Shown piece after piece: positions 1 to 9,100 of a DNA stretch of 64,000 nucleotides (within the stretch, counting starts at the first letter, position 1; every line of letters begins with the position of its first letter). Under the pieces are notes generated by a model, which was not told the origin of the DNA, did no database searches, and saw only the letters and a list, made by a program, of their open reading frames with translations. Made by a program: the position numbers and the translations under genes. Where the stretch lies: NCBI RefSeq assembly GCF_006715765.1, contig NZ_VFNV01000001.1:1116001-1180000 (forward strand), given 5' to 3'. This stretch comes from Rarobacter incanus. Lineage in GTDB: Bacteria; Actinomycetota; Actinomycetes; Actinomycetales; Cellulomonadaceae.

Positions 1-28
1 ATCGCACCTAGGTCCCACGACCGCGGAT

Positions 29-1099
29 TTATTCGCCGACCGCCCGGCGGCGCTCCAACACTCCGTCAAGAGCCGCGGCGCCCAGGGCCACGTTCCCCTG
101 CTCCAGGGCGATCCGCTCGCGCTCGTAGGCGGGCCGCTGGGCTTCGCTGATCGCCTCGTCATCGGCCCTTGCGGCGTCCCATTCGGCGATCGTGCGCGAC
201 GCGCGTTCGATTTCCGCGCTCAGGGGCGCGGGCTCCCAGCGCGGCGCAGCGGCCTTGCGGGTGTAGGTGGGGCGCGGCACGCGCAACGGCAGCGGCACAT
301 CTAGTGCGTCGCCGACAACGGGCGTGCGCGCGGGTTCGGCTGATTCCGCCCCGGGCCGGGCGGCCGACGCAGCGTCGGCGGCGGCGCGGCGCGCATCCAC
401 CCGCTCCAGGCGTTCCTCGACGGAGGCCCCCCAGTCAAGCTTTGCCGCACCCGCTTCCGCGACCGCCTCGATGCTTCCGGTTGTCTCGCGCGGACGCGCG
501 ACGGGAACGGGCCGGCCCACTCGCCTTGTCCCGGGCCGGGCCGCTGCAATGCGGTTGGCCAACTCCGCGCGGCGCGCCATGCGGGCACGCCGCGCGAATT
601 CGGCATCTTGCCGCTGCTGGCGCACGACCGCGCGGCGTCCCATGACAAGAACCGCCGCGATAAGGGCACCGGGAATCAGCAGCGTAAACGGTGAAAGCGA
701 GGTAAGGACGACTACCGGGACAAGCGCCAGCAGCACCACGCCCAGGACCGCTGTCAACACCGCCCGGCGCCGGGCCTGCGCGCGCCGTTCGCGCATGATT
801 TTGGCGCGCGCGCCCGGACGATCGGGTTGGCTCATGATGGTCACCTCGCGATATGTTGCGCTGTCGCTTGCCGGTAGCAGTTGGCGTTGAGTACCGCCAC
901 CCGGCCCGATGCAATCGGAAGTGGGCGCGGTTTCGACCCGTTCCCCGCCCGCGATCGCTAGAACCCGCAGATTCTCCGAAAACCGGTCCTCCGTGCGCGC
1001 CTGGGCGGCACGCTCGCGTCCCGTCAGGCGTCCGGGGACAAAGTACGCGATCCACACCAGCAAGATGACGAGCGCGACGATACCTGCGGGTGATTTCAC
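29..1099 (-). CDS. Divisome-associated membrane protein, GlpR/SepX-like
   Basis: Predicted 356-residue membrane protein. It has one N-terminal transmembrane helix (about residues 6-22), a polar stretch, a second hydrophobic pair (about 113-134 and 137-154), and a long Arg/Ala/Glu-rich cytoplasmic tail. It closes the run galU, MoeA-like glp, RimJ-like acetyltransferase, membrane protein. In Corynebacterium the membrane protein of this run is GlpR, receptor of the gephyrin-like Glp in cell division; the Streptomyces counterpart is SepX. The assignment rests on context and topology, because the tail has no diagnostic motif I can read. The start is GTG (1097-1099) without a Shine-Dalgarno sequence; a TACCGT hexamer lies 7 bases upstream, so the mRNA may be leaderless. 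Confidence 0.75.
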   Translation of the reverse strand: MKSPAGIVALVILLVWIAYFVPGRLTGRERAAQARTEDRFSENLRVLAIAGGERVETAPTSDCIGPGGGTQRQLLPASDSATYREVTIMSQPDRPGARAKIMRERRAQARRRAVLTAVLGVVLLALVPVVVLTSLSPFTLLIPGALIAAVLVMGRRAVVRQQRQDAEFARRARMARRAELANRIAAARPGTRRVGRPVPVARPRETTGSIEAVAEAGAAKLDWGASVEERLERVDARRAAADAASAARPGAESAEPARTPVVGDALDVPLPLRVPRPTYTRKAAAPRWEPAPLSAEIERASRTIAEWDAARADDEAISEAQRPAYERERIALEQGNVALGAAALDGVLERRRAVGE

Positions 1100-1106
1100 A
1101 CCACTG

Positions 1107-1125
1107 ACGGTAAGCGTTTACGCTT
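1107..1125 (-). promoter_or_regulatory. Putative promoter and palindrome upstream of glpR/sepX
   Basis: On the minus strand TACCGT (1107-1112) is followed by 7 bases and the GTG start, as in leaderless actinobacterial genes. Abutting it is a 14-bp palindrome, AAGCGT-TT-ACGCTT (1112-1125), which could be an operator covering the -10 to -35 spacer. No good -35 hexamer is visible. Confidence 0.35.
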
Positions 1126-1176
1126 CCGGCGCGCCGCAGCCCGTTCGGCGTGTCCGACGGTCGAATTACAATGCTG

Positions 1177-1836
1177 TTATTCTGCGTCGGCGTAGCGCGG
1201 CGGCCACGCGTCCCAGCGGGGGCCAAATGGGCCCCTGGCAAGCCACTCCTCGCTGTCGATCGCGAACACGATATGGTCGCGCCACTGCCCCGCGATAAAC
1301 ACCAAACGCGGCCTAATTCCCTCGCTCCGCAGCCCCAGCTTCGCCACAACCCGCAGGCTCGCGGCGTTTTCGGGCCGAATGCAGATTTCAATCCGATGCA
1401 GCCCGTATTCGCCGAGCAGAAAGTCGATGAGCATGCCGGTTGCCAGCGGCGCGATGCCCCGGCCCGCCACCTCCTGCGAGACCCAGTATCCAATGACGCC
1501 GGATAGCTGCGAACCGTATTCCAACGATCCGACCATGATCTGCCCGGCCAGAGCCCCGTCGACCTCCATTGCCAGCGGCACCCCCTCGCCGGCGCGCCCC
1601 TGCCGGTTGAGTCGGGCAACGTACCTACCGAAGGTCGGCGCGCACGGCCACCGGCCCGCGTTCGCGTTTCCCGGCGGACGCATGGGTTCCCAGGGCGCTA
1701 ACCAGGCGATGTTCGCTCCGCGCAGCCGGTCCCACTCGGCCGCATCGCGGCGGCGCAGGGGCCGCAAGACGATGCTCGCCATCGGCGCCCCCGGTGGCAG
1801 ATCGTGTCGCAGCACCACGGGCCAGCGGCCGGCCAC
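1177..1836 (-). CDS. GNAT-family N-acetyltransferase, RimJ/RimL-like
   Basis: A 219-residue acetyl-CoA-dependent N-acetyltransferase of the RimJ/RimL (ribosomal protein N-terminal alanine) type. The N-terminal 'LRPLRRRDAAEW' strand-helix, the acetyl-CoA-binding 'GIGYWV..E.AGRGIA'-like region (here 'GVIGYWVSQEVAGRGIAP') and 'RIEICIRPENAASLRVVAKLGL' are typical. In actinobacteria this gene lies between glp/moeA and glpR/sepX. It starts 4 bases after the moeA stop, so translation is probably coupled. GTG at 1836 directly follows GGAGG with no spacer, so initiation a few codons downstream is possible. The substrate cannot be read from the sequence. Confidence 0.85.
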   Translation of the reverse strand: MAGRWPVVLRHDLPPGAPMASIVLRPLRRRDAAEWDRLRGANIAWLAPWEPMRPPGNANAGRWPCAPTFGRYVARLNRQGRAGEGVPLAMEVDGALAGQIMVGSLEYGSQLSGVIGYWVSQEVAGRGIAPLATGMLIDFLLGEYGLHRIEICIRPENAASLRVVAKLGLRSEGIRPRLVFIAGQWRDHIVFAIDSEEWLARGPFGPRWDAWPPRYADAE

Positions 1837-1839
1837 CTC

Positions 1840-3087
1840 CTATTGCTCCAGCACCAGGCAGTGCAGTTGCTGCCCGCGCGGAACCGTCACCATCTCCTCG
1901 GGCACGACCGCGAGCGCATTCGCGGCCGACAGTGCGGCGATGGAGACCGTCTCCAGGTGGTTCGGATCCCCGACCGGCGTCAGTTCGTAGCCGTTGGCGG
2001 GCGATCCGGTGATGGACACGGGCACGAATTCGCGTTCGTGGGGCACCGATTGCCACGTGTGCAAAGAACGAGCGCTCAGCGCCGGTCTGTAAATGTCCGC
2101 GTATCCTGCGATGGCCCGCAGTGCGGGTCTGACAAACACTTCGAAGGCAATCAAGGCGGATACGGGATCGCCGGGCAGCGCATAGATCGGCACTTGGTGG
2201 TCGTCGGGGCCCAGGACCCCGACGCCGTGCAGCCGCCCCGGCCCCATGGCGACCCGGTCGAACCGCACCGTTCCGAGCGGCGCCAGCACATCGCGCAACG
2301 TGTCGCGAGGCCCGCTCGACAGCCCGCCGGTGGTCACGATCAGGTCGGCTCGCACCAGTTGGTCTTCCAGGGCCTCGCGCAGCTGGGAGCGGTCGTCGCT
2401 GAGCGGTCCGACCTGGATGGCCGTGGCCCCGGCATCTTGCACCGCGACGCGCAGTGCCGGCCCGTTGGCATCGAAGATGCGCGTGTCGTCGCCGTCGTTA
2501 TCGCGCCGAGTCCGCGTCGCCGCGTGCAGTTCGTCGCCAACGGTGACGATGACCACGCGGGGGCGCGGGTGCACCGTGACGCGAGAAAAGCCGAGGCGCG
2601 CGGCAAGCGCGATCTGTCGCTCACCCATGCGGGTACCCGCGGCGATGACCTCCGCGCCTTCCGCCGCTATGGCCGCGTGCGGGATGATGTGCTCGCCCGG
2701 CGCGGGTGGGTAGGCGATGCGCACCTTGACGTCGCCGCGATCGGAATATTCGAGGGGAACCACAGCGTCAGCCCCGATGGGAACGGGCGCCCCCGAGGCG
2801 ATTCGCATGGCCTGCCCAGCCGCAATCCGCGCGGGCAGTGATGTCGCCGACCAAACCTCGTCGACGACGGGCAACGCCACCGGGTTGGCGGGGGTGGCAG
2901 CGGCCAGGTCGGCGGACCGTAGCGCGTACCCGTCGCATCCGGAGCGCGCGTAGTGCGGAATATCGGCTGGCGCGACCAGTGGTTCGGCAAGGATGCACCC
3001 AACGGCGTCGGTGACGATGACGTCGAGGGGCGGGATCGGGTTAGCGACTCGCAGAACCTCAGCTAGGTGGTCCCCGACACTCCTCAC
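1840..3087 (-). CDS. glp: MoeA/gephyrin-like protein (Glp)
   Basis: A 415-residue MoeA-superfamily protein with the usual order: N-terminal 'SGCDGYAL' substrate loop, MPT-binding domain with 'TVGDEL', 'IFDANG' and 'TTGGLSSGPRD', 'ALPGDPVSALIAFEVFVRP', then the C-terminal beta barrel. MoeA inserts molybdenum into molybdopterin. In this position, between galU and rimJ/glpR, the corynebacterial homologue Glp binds FtsZ and the membrane receptor GlpR. The usual 'PGKP' of MoeA reads 'GPGRL' here, so the catalytic Lys of that loop is not conserved. No molybdopterin gene is nearby, which favours the cell-division role. The GTG start (3085-3087) overlaps the galU stop by 4 bases. Confidence 0.85.
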   Translation of the reverse strand: MRSVGDHLAEVLRVANPIPPLDVIVTDAVGCILAEPLVAPADIPHYARSGCDGYALRSADLAAATPANPVALPVVDEVWSATSLPARIAAGQAMRIASGAPVPIGADAVVPLEYSDRGDVKVRIAYPPAPGEHIIPHAAIAAEGAEVIAAGTRMGERQIALAARLGFSRVTVHPRPRVVIVTVGDELHAATRTRRDNDGDDTRIFDANGPALRVAVQDAGATAIQVGPLSDDRSQLREALEDQLVRADLIVTTGGLSSGPRDTLRDVLAPLGTVRFDRVAMGPGRLHGVGVLGPDDHQVPIYALPGDPVSALIAFEVFVRPALRAIAGYADIYRPALSARSLHTWQSVPHEREFVPVSITGSPANGYELTPVGDPNHLETVSIAALSAANALAVVPEEMVTVPRGQQLHCLVLEQ

Positions 3088-4019
3088 TTCAGGCCCGCCA
3101 CGTACCCGTGCAACCAGTCACGGAACCCTTCGCCCAAGTCGTCGCGGTCGGCGGCCAGTTGCACCACGGCCTTGAGGTAGTCCAGCTTGTCGCCGGTGTC
3201 GTAACGTCGGCCCCGAAACACGACCCCGTAGACCCCGTGCCCGGGCTTTTGTGGGTCGGCGGCGAGTTCGGCGAGCGCGTCCGTGAGCTGTATCTCGCCG
3301 CCGCGGCCCGGCGCGGTTTTCTCCAGGACCTCGAAGACCTGCGGGCTGAGCACGTATCGCCCAATGATGGCCAGGTTACTCGGCGCATCCTCGACGGCCG
3401 GCTTTTCGACCAGCGCTTCCACCTGCACGACATCGGTCGACGCGATTGGCTCCGTTCCCATCGTCAGGCCGTCGCCGGTCCCAGCAGGTGCCGCAGAAAC
3501 CTTGGCGCACCCGTAGAGGTGGATCTGTTCGGCCGGTACTTCCAATAGTGCGATAACCGACCCGCCGGTGCGCTCGGCCACCTCGATCATGGCCGGCAAA
3601 ATGGGGTCGCGCTCATCGATGAGATCATCGCCCAACAGCACGGCGAAGTGCTCGTTGCCGACGTGGTGACGCGCGCACAGCACCGCGTGCCCCAGCCCGC
3701 GCGGCTTACCCTGGCGCACAAAGTGGATGTTGGCCAGATCAACCGGCTGGCGAATGGAGGCAAGCCTGCCGGAATCGCCCTTCTTTTCGAGCGCTTCTTC
3801 GAGCTCCGGGACGTTGTCAAAGTAGTCTTCGACCGCGCGCTTGGTTCGGCCGGTGATCAGCAGCACGTCATCGAGTCCCGCGCCCGCGGCCTCCTCGACG
3901 ACGTATTCGATGGCTGGCTTATCGACGACCGGGAGCATTTCCTTCGGAGTTGTCTTGGTCGCGGGCAGGAATCGAGTTCCGAGTCCGGCGACGGGAATCA
4001 CTGCTTTTTCGATGGTCAT
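3084..4019 (-). CDS. galU: UTP-glucose-1-phosphate uridylyltransferase
   Basis: A 311-residue GalU making UDP-glucose from UTP and glucose-1-phosphate. It supplies cell-wall glycans, and also trehalose synthesis through OtsA encoded near 31 kb. The nucleotide-binding signature 'GLGTRFLPATKTTPKEMLP', 'DKPAIEYVVEEA', 'VLLGDDLIDE' and 'EIQLTDAL' are all present and the length is normal. I chose ATG 4019 (MTIEKAVIPVAG) because homologues begin just before that strand; the frame stays open 17 codons further upstream. It is first of the minus-strand run galU-glp-rimJ-glpR and is divergent from the 5-formyl-THF cyclo-ligase gene. Confidence 0.97.
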   Translation of the reverse strand: MTIEKAVIPVAGLGTRFLPATKTTPKEMLPVVDKPAIEYVVEEAAGAGLDDVLLITGRTKRAVEDYFDNVPELEEALEKKGDSGRLASIRQPVDLANIHFVRQGKPRGLGHAVLCARHHVGNEHFAVLLGDDLIDERDPILPAMIEVAERTGGSVIALLEVPAEQIHLYGCAKVSAAPAGTGDGLTMGTEPIASTDVVQVEALVEKPAVEDAPSNLAIIGRYVLSPQVFEVLEKTAPGRGGEIQLTDALAELAADPQKPGHGVYGVVFRGRRYDTGDKLDYLKAVVQLAADRDDLGEGFRDWLHGYVAGLK

Positions 4020-4086
4020 ATACCCGACGTTATCCCACATTTGACCAATTTCGGGGAACCTCTCAGGCAATCCTAGAGTTTTCTGC

Positions 4087-4092
4087 CAGAAT
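4087..4092 (+). promoter_or_regulatory. Putative -10 hexamer of a leaderless cyclo-ligase transcript
   Basis: CAGAAT lies exactly 6 bases before ATG 4099, with no Shine-Dalgarno sequence. Placing the transcription start at the initiation codon would make this a leaderless mRNA, as for several other genes in the window. Confidence 0.35.
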
Positions 4093-4098
4093 GGTTAC

Positions 4099-4734
4099 AT
4101 GACTGGTCAAATCCAGCACCTGCCCGATCTCGGCGGGCTCGAGCCAGAAGACGCAAAGTCGGTTTTGCGCTCCACCATACGCGAACACCGCGCAACGCGT
4201 TCGGCCCGCCGCCGAACCGACGCTGGGGACGCCATCGGCATCATCGGATCGCACCTGGCCACCAAGCGTGCTGACAAAACCGTCGCGCTCTACGCTTCGC
4301 GCCCGACGGAACCCTCGACGGGGGCGCTTTTAGAGCGCCTCAGCGCCGCCGGCATCCGGGTCCTGTTGCCGGTTCTGGGCGACGGCCTCAAACGCGAGTG
4401 GGGCGACTTCAATGGCCTTAGCGACCTGGTCGAACGCGCCCCGGGGCGTCCGCCGGAGCCGTCCGGGCAGGCCTTCGCGATGCAGGAGGTCGCATCCGCG
4501 ACGCTGGTGCTGGTGCCCGCGCTTTGCGTCGACACGAGCGGCTGCAGGCTGGGGCAGGGCGGCGGCTGGTACGACCGAGTTTTGGAGCACGTCTCACCGG
4601 ATGCCTTGGTGCTCGCGGTGGTGTTCCCCGATGAGGTATTCAACATCGACGAGTTCCCCGTCCCCCGCGAACCGCACGACGCAATGGTTCACGGCGCACT
4701 GACACCCCAGGGTGTCAACATGTTCATCCCATGA
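4099..4734 (+). CDS. 5-formyltetrahydrofolate cyclo-ligase family protein
   Basis: A 211-residue protein of the 5-formyl-THF cyclo-ligase (MTHFS/YgfA) family, which converts 5-formyl-THF to 5,10-methenyl-THF with ATP. Recognised by the N-terminal 'KSVLRSTIREHRATRSA' helix, 'VALYASRPTEPSTGALLERL', 'VLVPALCVDTSGCRLGQGGGWYDR' (the conserved phosphate-binding GxGGGxYDR loop) and the terminal 'FPVPREPHD' region. Its placement divergent from galU is common in actinobacteria. It ends 5 bases before a long hairpin shared with mscL. Confidence 0.93.
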   Translation: MTGQIQHLPDLGGLEPEDAKSVLRSTIREHRATRSARRRTDAGDAIGIIGSHLATKRADKTVALYASRPTEPSTGALLERLSAAGIRVLLPVLGDGLKREWGDFNGLSDLVERAPGRPPEPSGQAFAMQEVASATLVLVPALCVDTSGCRLGQGGGWYDRVLEHVSPDALVLAVVFPDEVFNIDEFPVPREPHDAMVHGALTPQGVNMFIP

Positions 4735-4738
4735 CGGC

Positions 4739-4775
4739 GTGTGGCGCCGTAGGCACGCTGCCTACGGCGCCACAC
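4739..4775. terminator. Bidirectional hairpin between convergent genes
   Basis: A perfect 17-bp stem, GTGTGGCGCCGTAGGCA (4739-4755), 3-base loop CGC, and its exact complement (4759-4775). It sits between the cyclo-ligase stop and the mscL 3' end. There is no T-run, but location and stability suit a bidirectional terminator. Confidence 0.75.
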
Positions 4776-4805
4776 CTGCGCTGCCGCGCGACGCGCGCCC
4801 GCGAG

Positions 4806-5216
4806 TTACTGCTGCGGGCGCTGCTGCGAAAGCAGATCGCGGATCTGTTCGAGCAGGACCACGTCCTCGGCCTTCTTCTCTACTTCCTCAACCGTCGGCG
4901 TCTTGGCCGCGCGACGCTCAGCGAGCTTATTGAGCGGCAGAACGATCAGGAAGTAAATGGCCAACGCGGTCAGCAGGAAGTTCAGTGCCTGCGTCAGCAC
5001 GGTCCCCGGCGTGAAGTGGGCCTTGTTTACGGTGAAAGCTGCGACGGCATCGAGATTCGGTTGGCCGAAGATGGCGGCGATCAACGGCGTGATGACGCCC
5101 TCGACCAGTGCCGTAACGACCTTGCCGAAGGCGCCACCGATAACGACACCAACTGCCAGGTCAACCACGTTGCCACGTGCGATAAAGTCCTTGAATCCGT
5201 TGAGGATGTCTTTCAT
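4806..5216 (-). CDS. mscL: Large-conductance mechanosensitive channel
   Basis: A 136-residue MscL, a homopentameric membrane channel that opens under extreme turgor. The N-terminal amphipathic helix 'MKDILNGFKDFIARGNVVDLAVGVVIGGAFGKVVTAL' and TM1 pore helix are canonical. TM2 is 'NFLLTALAIYFLIVLPLNKL', followed by a charged cytoplasmic coiled coil. I chose ATG 5216 because GGAAAGG lies at good distance upstream and the family begins exactly there. The neighbouring SAF-domain gene upstream on the same strand is a recurrent actinobacterial association. Confidence 0.96.
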   Translation of the reverse strand: MKDILNGFKDFIARGNVVDLAVGVVIGGAFGKVVTALVEGVITPLIAAIFGQPNLDAVAAFTVNKAHFTPGTVLTQALNFLLTALAIYFLIVLPLNKLAERRAAKTPTVEEVEKKAEDVVLLEQIRDLLSQQRPQQ

Positions 5217-5258
5217 GGGCGCGCCTTTCCAGAATGCAATATGGGTAACACGTCCCAT

Positions 5259-5921
5259 CTAATCACTTGTTGCTTGTGCCGTCACCATGACCAGCGTCAC
5301 GCTCGTGAGCGACCCGTATGCTGCGATGGCTGCCGCCTCGGCGGCCTCCACGCCGACCAGCACCGCATCACTCTGGGCGCCAGACGCACCGCCGCCGGTG
5401 GCATCCGGCCAGGGAACCACCAATGCGGATCTCGCCAGTATCCGGGCGCCGCCGTCGGCGTCCGCGTCGGGCACCAGCACGTCCACGCGGTCGCCGGGGC
5501 GCAGCGACCGCGCCACCCGCGGTTCCGCGACCGCAACCGGCACCGCCTGCCGGCCACCGGCAAGGTAAGGCGCGAGCGCGTCGTCCCCGACCATGTCGGA
5601 CGCAATCGCATTCCCGCGGGCAATATCGCGCACGGCGCTGCGCCCCGCCACCTCGGCGATCCGCGCGGTAAGCCCCCACCCCGCGTGGAGGGTGCCGCTC
5701 ACCGACACCTGTTCTAGGTCCGCGGCGGTCAGGGATTGTCCCGCGCTGATGTCGCGCGCCGCGACGACAATCGACCCCACCGGAGCGGGGCGCGGTAGCA
5801 GCGCGGCGATGACACCCACCGCCACCAGCACGATCGCCAGGGGCCGCGTGCGGTACAGCCACCACGCGAGCAATTTGCGGCGCAGGTACCACGGCCGCGC
5901 AGAAACCTGTTGGGAGCTCAT
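5259..5921 (-). CDS. SAF-domain membrane protein (CpaB/RcpC-like)
   Basis: A 220-residue protein with one N-terminal transmembrane helix (about residues 27-45, 'PLAIVLVAVGVIAALLP'). An SAF domain follows ('VVAARDISAGQSLTAADLEQVSV', then 'GRSAVRDIARGNAI'), and a C-terminal part has 'LRPGDRVDVLVPD'. This is the layout of CpaB/RcpC, the Flp-pilus assembly protein. There are no tad/flp pilus genes in the window, and actinobacteria often carry such a stand-alone SAF protein next to mscL, so a pilus role should not be assumed. It is Ala/Asp-rich at the C-terminus and probably exposed outside the membrane. Confidence 0.8.
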   Translation of the reverse strand: MSSQQVSARPWYLRRKLLAWWLYRTRPLAIVLVAVGVIAALLPRPAPVGSIVVAARDISAGQSLTAADLEQVSVSGTLHAGWGLTARIAEVAGRSAVRDIARGNAIASDMVGDDALAPYLAGGRQAVPVAVAEPRVARSLRPGDRVDVLVPDADADGGARILARSALVVPWPDATGGGASGAQSDAVLVGVEAAEAAAIAAYGSLTSVTLVMVTAQATSD

Positions 5922-5991
5922 GGGCCCACGATGGCACCGCGAACCCGCATCCGCGCGCCCCGGGAGCGGCTGTGGATAACTTCTCCACGAC

Positions 5992-6183
5992 CTAGTCGTG
6001 CGCGGTTGGCTCCCAATGTGGCGGGACCTCGCGCAGAATCTGCGCGGTCAGCCCGTGCTCGGGCAAGCCACCGCTCATTTCGTCCGCACCGCGCTCGTCG
6101 GCCGATGCGCCCGCAACGGGGCCATCCTCGCCGCCCGCGCGTTCGACACGCCGCCGAGCGCGCCCGGGAACCCTACCGGCCAC
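5992..6183 (-). CDS. Small hypothetical protein (63 aa), doubtful
   Basis: A 63-codon ORF begins at GTG 6183, 15 bases after the stop of the large helicase-like gene. A purine-rich GAGCGGGGG stretch lies at a usable distance upstream. The product is Arg/Gly/Glu-rich at its N-terminus and ends 'ILREVPPHWEPTAHD'. I do not recognise a family, and it has no signal or membrane segment. Position and spacing fit a co-transcribed short gene, but high GC makes chance ORFs of this size common. Confidence 0.4.
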   Translation of the reverse strand: MAGRVPGRARRRVERAGGEDGPVAGASADERGADEMSGGLPEHGLTAQILREVPPHWEPTAHD

Positions 6184-6198
6184 GTCGCGCGCCCCCGC

Positions 6199-9100
6199 TC
6201 ATTGCGGCAGGTCGGTCACGACGCGGCGAACGGCGGCGGTCAAGGAGGCATCCACCCGCACCGACCGCTTGGTGATTCCAAGCTCCCGGCGCAGTTCGGT
6301 CAGCCATTGCTCGAGCGTCCGCACGGCGCCGTCCAGCCCCAACCAGCGCACCAGGTCGTCGAGTTCGTCATCCGTGTACGCGCTCACCGGCAGGCCGCGC
6401 CGGATGTTCGGCGCCAGGATTCCGCTCGCCGTCGTCGACACTGCGCTGACCTGCGCCCCGGATTCCGGTTCGGATGCGCCAGCCTGCGCGCTTCCGGCCC
6501 CCTCGTCCAGGGAACGCGCATAGTCGGGAAGCTCACGGGCCGCGGTGGGGCGGGCCTCGTCCTCAATGCTGGCGGCAACGATCGGCAGCGCACCCGTTTC
6601 GGTGGTCGCGAGCGCCTGCTCCGCCTGACCATCGGCGGCGATGATGTCCTCGACCCACTGGGCGCTGCGTTGGTCCAGGAGGGTTGGCAGCGCACCCGTG
6701 ACCGGCGCGTCGGACTCGTGGCGACGCTGGGCGATGGAGAGCACGGCCTGCCTGATCCGGTTAGCCTGTCGCTCGGGGTCAAGGAACAACGACACGGACC
6801 AAACCTGCATGACGGTCCACCCCAGCCGCTCCAGCCGCGCCGCCCGCTGGCGGTCACGCACCCGCACGCTCGGTTCGGCAACGTAGGCGTCATCGTCGGT
6901 AAGGACCGCGACCAAGAACTCGCCCGGGAAGTCGGGGTGCGCGACGGCAAGCGGGATCTTGTCGCCGCCGGGCAGGCCGTATCCGGTTTCCACCAGCAGC
7001 CCCGAATTCCACAGCCGCGCCGCCAGGTCGATGACGAGTTGGTTGGGTTGTTCGGCCTGGTCCGCCACGACAACCTCCTGGTCGGAGCTGACGTAGTCGT
7101 GCGCAAATTCGAGCAGATCCCCGAGCAGTTTCGCGCCGGGGGCCTTGAGCCGCGACGGATCAAGATCGTGTGCGCCGAACGAACTGACAATCGACAGCCG
7201 GTGGCGCACGTCGCCCAGCATCGACAGCAGCAGGGCCTCGCCTCCGCGTTCGCTCATGGGTCCGAATCGGTGCAGCACGCGACCGTGCGGGGTGCGCCCG
7301 AACCCGACCGCGAATATCACCGCGTCGCGGGTGACACCCGAAGCCCCGACCAGGTCGGTGATGACGACCGGCTCCGCCCGGCGCGGGTCGAAGAACATCA
7401 GCAACGCCGGGTGCCTGCGCACCTGCGCCAGCAACTCGGCACGGATACGCGCCGCGTGCAGCGGGGTCGAGGTGACGATGAGCAACGACTCATCGGGGCG
7501 CGACACGGCCTGATCGATTGCAAGTTCGATGACCTTCTCGATCTCGGCCTTGGTCGATTCGACCAGCCCCGTCTCCTCGTTGTGCATGCCGCGACCATCA
7601 ACGACGCAAAGCGACACCAGCTTCTCCGCCTGCGGCAGCGGGATGGGGCGCAGGACGTCGCCGTACCCGTGGTCAATCAAGAATTGCGTCAAGTTCGGGT
7701 CGCGCGGCACCCAATCCCCGGAAAGCGACACCGATGTGAGTACCTCCCCCAGGGCCCCCACGGCGGTGCCCGACGCGCTGCGCCGATCGCCGACGACCAT
7801 GACCTGGCGGCCCCGCGCCACCGCGCTCAGCGTGGTCTCCACGCTCAGGTGCTGGGCCGCATCGATGATGACCAGATCCACCGTGCGGTGGGGCGGGGTC
7901 AGTTGCGGAACTAGCGTTGGGGTGGCGATCAGTACCGGCCGCAGCCTGCGGACCACGTCTCCGTATCGCTCCAGCGCATCGCGCATCGACGCAAGCCGTT
8001 CGTCCACAAGCTCCGCGAACAGTTCATCGGACAGCTCCGCGTGCTCCCCCAGTACGTCGTGAATGTGCCCCGCGGCCGCCGCCTTGATCGGCGGCACAAG
8101 CAACCGCAGGTGCTCGGCATCGAGCGCCCGGAATCGGGCCGCGAGCGTCTCGATGCGCGCGCCATCGATCTGCGACAGGTACGGGTCGTTCGCCAATATG
8201 TCGTTGAAGGCGGTGGTCCACCACGCCAATTCGAGTTCGTCGGCGATCAGATCCAGCGCAACGCCGCGGCGGGCAACGTCTTCGACAAGCGCCTTGACGC
8301 CGGACCGATCCAGCATCTCCAGTACTTCGGCGTGCTCCTGAATCTTGTGCAGGGTGTCGACCGGGATGCGCAATTCGGCAAGCGACGACGCCATCTGGGA
8401 CAGTTCCAATTCGAAGAACGAGTCCGCCCCGCGCCTGCCAAGCAGTTCGTCTAGGACGGCAACGTCTTCGCTGGCCAGCTGGAGGTGTTCGTTGGCGCGC
8501 GCAATCCCATTGGGAACACGCGGCCAGCCGCCATCGGGGAATGCGCGATGCCAGCGCTGGCGCTGTTCCTCGACGTTGATCAATTCCGCATGGAGATCCG
8601 CCACATGCGTGCCGGGACGAACCAGGTCGTTGGCGTGTTTGAGGAGGCGGCGCCGTTGCGACCACGACATGGATATCCCCTGTTCGGAACGCCACGCCTT
8701 CGTTGCGGTCGCCGCGATGAGTTCTTGCGCCGAACGCTCGAAGGCGGCGGGGACAAAGTCGTTCATCAGGGCGCGCAGATCCATCAGGACCGTCACTTGT
8801 TCGCGCCACTGCCCCAGCGTCATCGGGGCGGCCACTTGCAGTTCCTCGGTGATCGTGGCGATGTCGTCCCCGACCGCCACCAACAGGTCGTCCAGCAGTC
8901 GTTCCACCCGCACTAGCGCGCGGTCGGCGTCGTTTTGCCCCGCGAAGTGCGCGCTGGACCAGGGCGAAGCCGTCGCGTCTGCGGACAGGCCACCATCGGC
9001 GCCCAGCTGAATGATGCGTCGCGCCAGTTCCTGCCTATCGGCGGTGCTCAACGACCGCGCCGCGAGCGCGTCGAGGCGCACGCGCGTGCGCGGTCCATCC

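Noticed and set aside
435-1619. 394-codon frame overlapping glpR/sepX and the acetyltransferase
   Set aside because: It overlaps both genes in another minus frame, is Arg/Gly-rich and matches no family. The acetyltransferase frame carries intact GNAT motifs.
5998-7914. Long open frame on the plus strand opposite the helicase-like gene
   Set aside because: Its Arg/Gly/Pro/His-rich product has no recognisable motif. High GC makes long antisense frames common. The opposite strand encodes a protein with clear domain order and a good ribosome-binding site.
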